From: Climacium dendroides
Lineage: Eukaryota; Streptophyta; Bryopsida; Hypnales; Climaciaceae
Direction: 5' to 3'
Assembly: GCA_950106755.1 (NCBI GenBank)
Contig: OX467083.1
Span: forward strand, 19,153,029-19,217,028
DNA length: 64,000 bases
This document shows positions 62,540-64,000 of this stretch, in pieces. The notes beneath the pieces were generated by a model that was not told the origin of the DNA, did not search any database, and saw only the letters and a program-made list of their open reading frames with translations. How positions within the stretch are numbered: position 1 is the first letter of the stretch; every line of letters begins with the position of its first letter. Position numbers and translations under genes: made by a program.

Positions 62540-64000
62540 GCTCAAGGCTCAATATTTCAGCGGCATCCTTACACTGCCCCTTAATAGACCTGATGACTGC
62601 AGCCAAGTTCTCCCTCGTGATTGACACCTTTTTCTATTCACTACACAGATCAAATGAGTAGAGTAGGTATGACCTGCAATACGAAAGGCCAAAGTTTTAT
62701 CCCCCGTGTTGAGATCGGTGACCCACTCTTGCGAGATGGAGTACAATTGGTCATTGAGAATGTCGTGAAATATCTCAAAATGTTGCTTTTGCCATGTGGT
62801 GTCTTTATCGTTGTACATCATGTACAACTCACCTTGGCAAATTTTAACTGTGGCAACATAATCACTCACAAAGACATGATTAGACTATGCGAATTTCATC
62901 AAAGAATTTCCAGACTCAAGCAAAGGCATGAGACAGGGGAAGCCTAGCAAAATACCAATGTTACCTTGTACTTTCTTTGGCAACAGCCTGCTTTACTGTT
63001 AGTTCAAGCTCCTTCACTACTGCATCTTGGCACATCTTGGCAATAAATGTCTTGCACTCCCCCATTACCCTCCTCAAAGGTTCAAGCAAGGAGATCCAAT
63101 GTGTCTTCACGTTCTTGAACATGTATCAGCCCTCTATTTTCACTAAGTCAGCAAGTTTTTGAAACTCTAAGTGACGCTTTGGGCTATGGCTAAAATACGA
63201 GTACATAACTTGACAGAGAGACTCAAGTTTTGCCACAATCGGCAAGTTTGACAGAGGCTCCATTGCCAAGTTAATGTGGTGAGCCATACAGTGAACACCA
63301 AACATTAATGGGGTCATGTACTGTTGCATTTGAACTGTGACACCATTTCAAAAACTCTAGAAGACAGAAACACCATTCACCCTGAAGCAAACTAGACAAT
63401 TGGCTACTTCCACTTTTGTTAGACCGGTATGATGGAGAAGCATTCTTTCTATCAATTCTTTCACAGCTTGAGAGCCATTGCTATCTTGTGATTAGCTTAA
63501 AGACAATAGAATGGGGAATCTCTTAAAACCTATACAGATATACAAGTGAAGCGAGAGCCACAATTGGGAATCAATGGTACTGACTTCATCAACAGTCAAG
63601 GAGAAGAAACGTGAACCAAAATAACCTACTTAGTATGCTCCGCCAAGGCCTTTGTGAGGTGGTCCGCCATCTCCCACCCCACAGGAACGCTCTAATGTTT
63701 CTTGGGGAAGTTAGGGACCGAAAGCAACAACACCAACTCTTGCATATCCTCAAATTCAGACAACGGACGACCTTACATGAGCAACTAAAGTATCGCTTAG
63801 AACTGGACGAGCTTCTTCCTACGCTCCTTCATAGTCCCACACACAACCTATTGCAAGATAGAATCTCCCACATTTCCCAATTGAACAAAAAAAAATTCAT
63901 TTTTGACATGGGCGTTGTTTGAGAGAAAGTAGTATTGCCCTACCTCAACCTTATTGAAGGAATTCGTAGCCTTCCTCCTGCCGCAATGTTTCCATATGGA
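62540..64000 (-). pseudogene. hAT-superfamily transposase pseudogene (ZNF862/ZMYM-like type), partial at right edge
   Basis: Read on the minus strand, blocks of a hAT-type transposase appear in the right order but in changing frames and with many stops. An N-terminal block near 63840-63640 includes KERRKKLVQF and GWEMADHLTKAL. Then come SLTVDEVSTIDSQLW (about 63600-63555), GFKRFPILLSLS, GVHCMAHHINLAMEPLSNLP (about 63300-63240), YFSHSPKRHLEFQKLADL, and FKNVKTHWISLLEPLRRVMG (about 63125-63065). The end has a block with DYVATVKICQGELYMMYNDK and WVTDLNTGDKTLAF (about 62870-62700). Several stops sit where relatives have Gln or Trp, as expected from C-to-T decay. The C-terminal dimerisation region was not found. 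It is inactive. Confidence 0.82.

Overview
The window looks like nuclear DNA of a land plant, most likely a bryophyte such as a moss. That placement is an inference. The supporting signs are spliced genes with short GT-AG introns, an AP2/ERF-type domain, an AT-hook/PPC (AHL) protein, a plastid-type histidine biosynthesis enzyme with a transit-like leader, telomere-like CCCTAAA motifs and plant-style MITEs. No rRNA, tRNA, CRISPR array, operon or bacterial signal was seen.

Six genes can be supported with exon structures that keep frame. Left to right they are: (1) the C-terminal part of a divergent AP2/ERF-type regulator on the minus strand, running off the left edge; (2) a ten-exon PIG-L gene (GlcNAc-PI de-N-acetylase, GPI-anchor synthesis) on the minus strand at 11960-14961; (3) a five-exon TRAPPC2L-type trafficking gene on the plus strand at 15462-16727, head to head with PIG-L across about 500 bp; (4) a seven-exon AHL gene at 32645-35438; (5) an eight-exon imidazoleglycerol-phosphate dehydratase gene (HISN5 type) at 39877-42622; (6) a two-exon 6-phosphogluconate dehydrogenase gene at 53408-55464. 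A seventh, unrecognised, short gene is possible at 45124-45537 on the minus strand. These are unrelated housekeeping or regulatory genes, and nothing suggests a cluster with a shared pathway.

The genes sit in GC-richer islands separated by very AT-rich, gene-free blocks, mainly 5.7-9.7, 17.7-29.9, 36.3-37.7, 46.6-50.0, 51.8-53.0 and 59.3-61.6 kb. The blocks look like decayed repeats. They hold degenerate tandem arrays, palindromes and dispersed copies. Recognisable elements include a 1.3-kb foldback with arms of about 540 bp just upstream of HISN5, a two-copy MITE family (29900-30510 and 59084-59320), a Tc1/mariner (Stowaway-like) MITE at 56855-57421, a 233-bp hairpin at 48846-49078, and a hAT-type transposase pseudogene at 62540-64000 broken by stops of a C-to-T kind.

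The best candidates for something undescribed are the foldback at 38 kb, the two-copy MITE family, and a G-depleted tract at 50.2-51.6 kb in which a CCNAATTGG-like motif keeps recurring. No clearly new protein system was found. All exon boundaries were read by eye from splice signals, phase and family similarity, without alignment software or transcript data.
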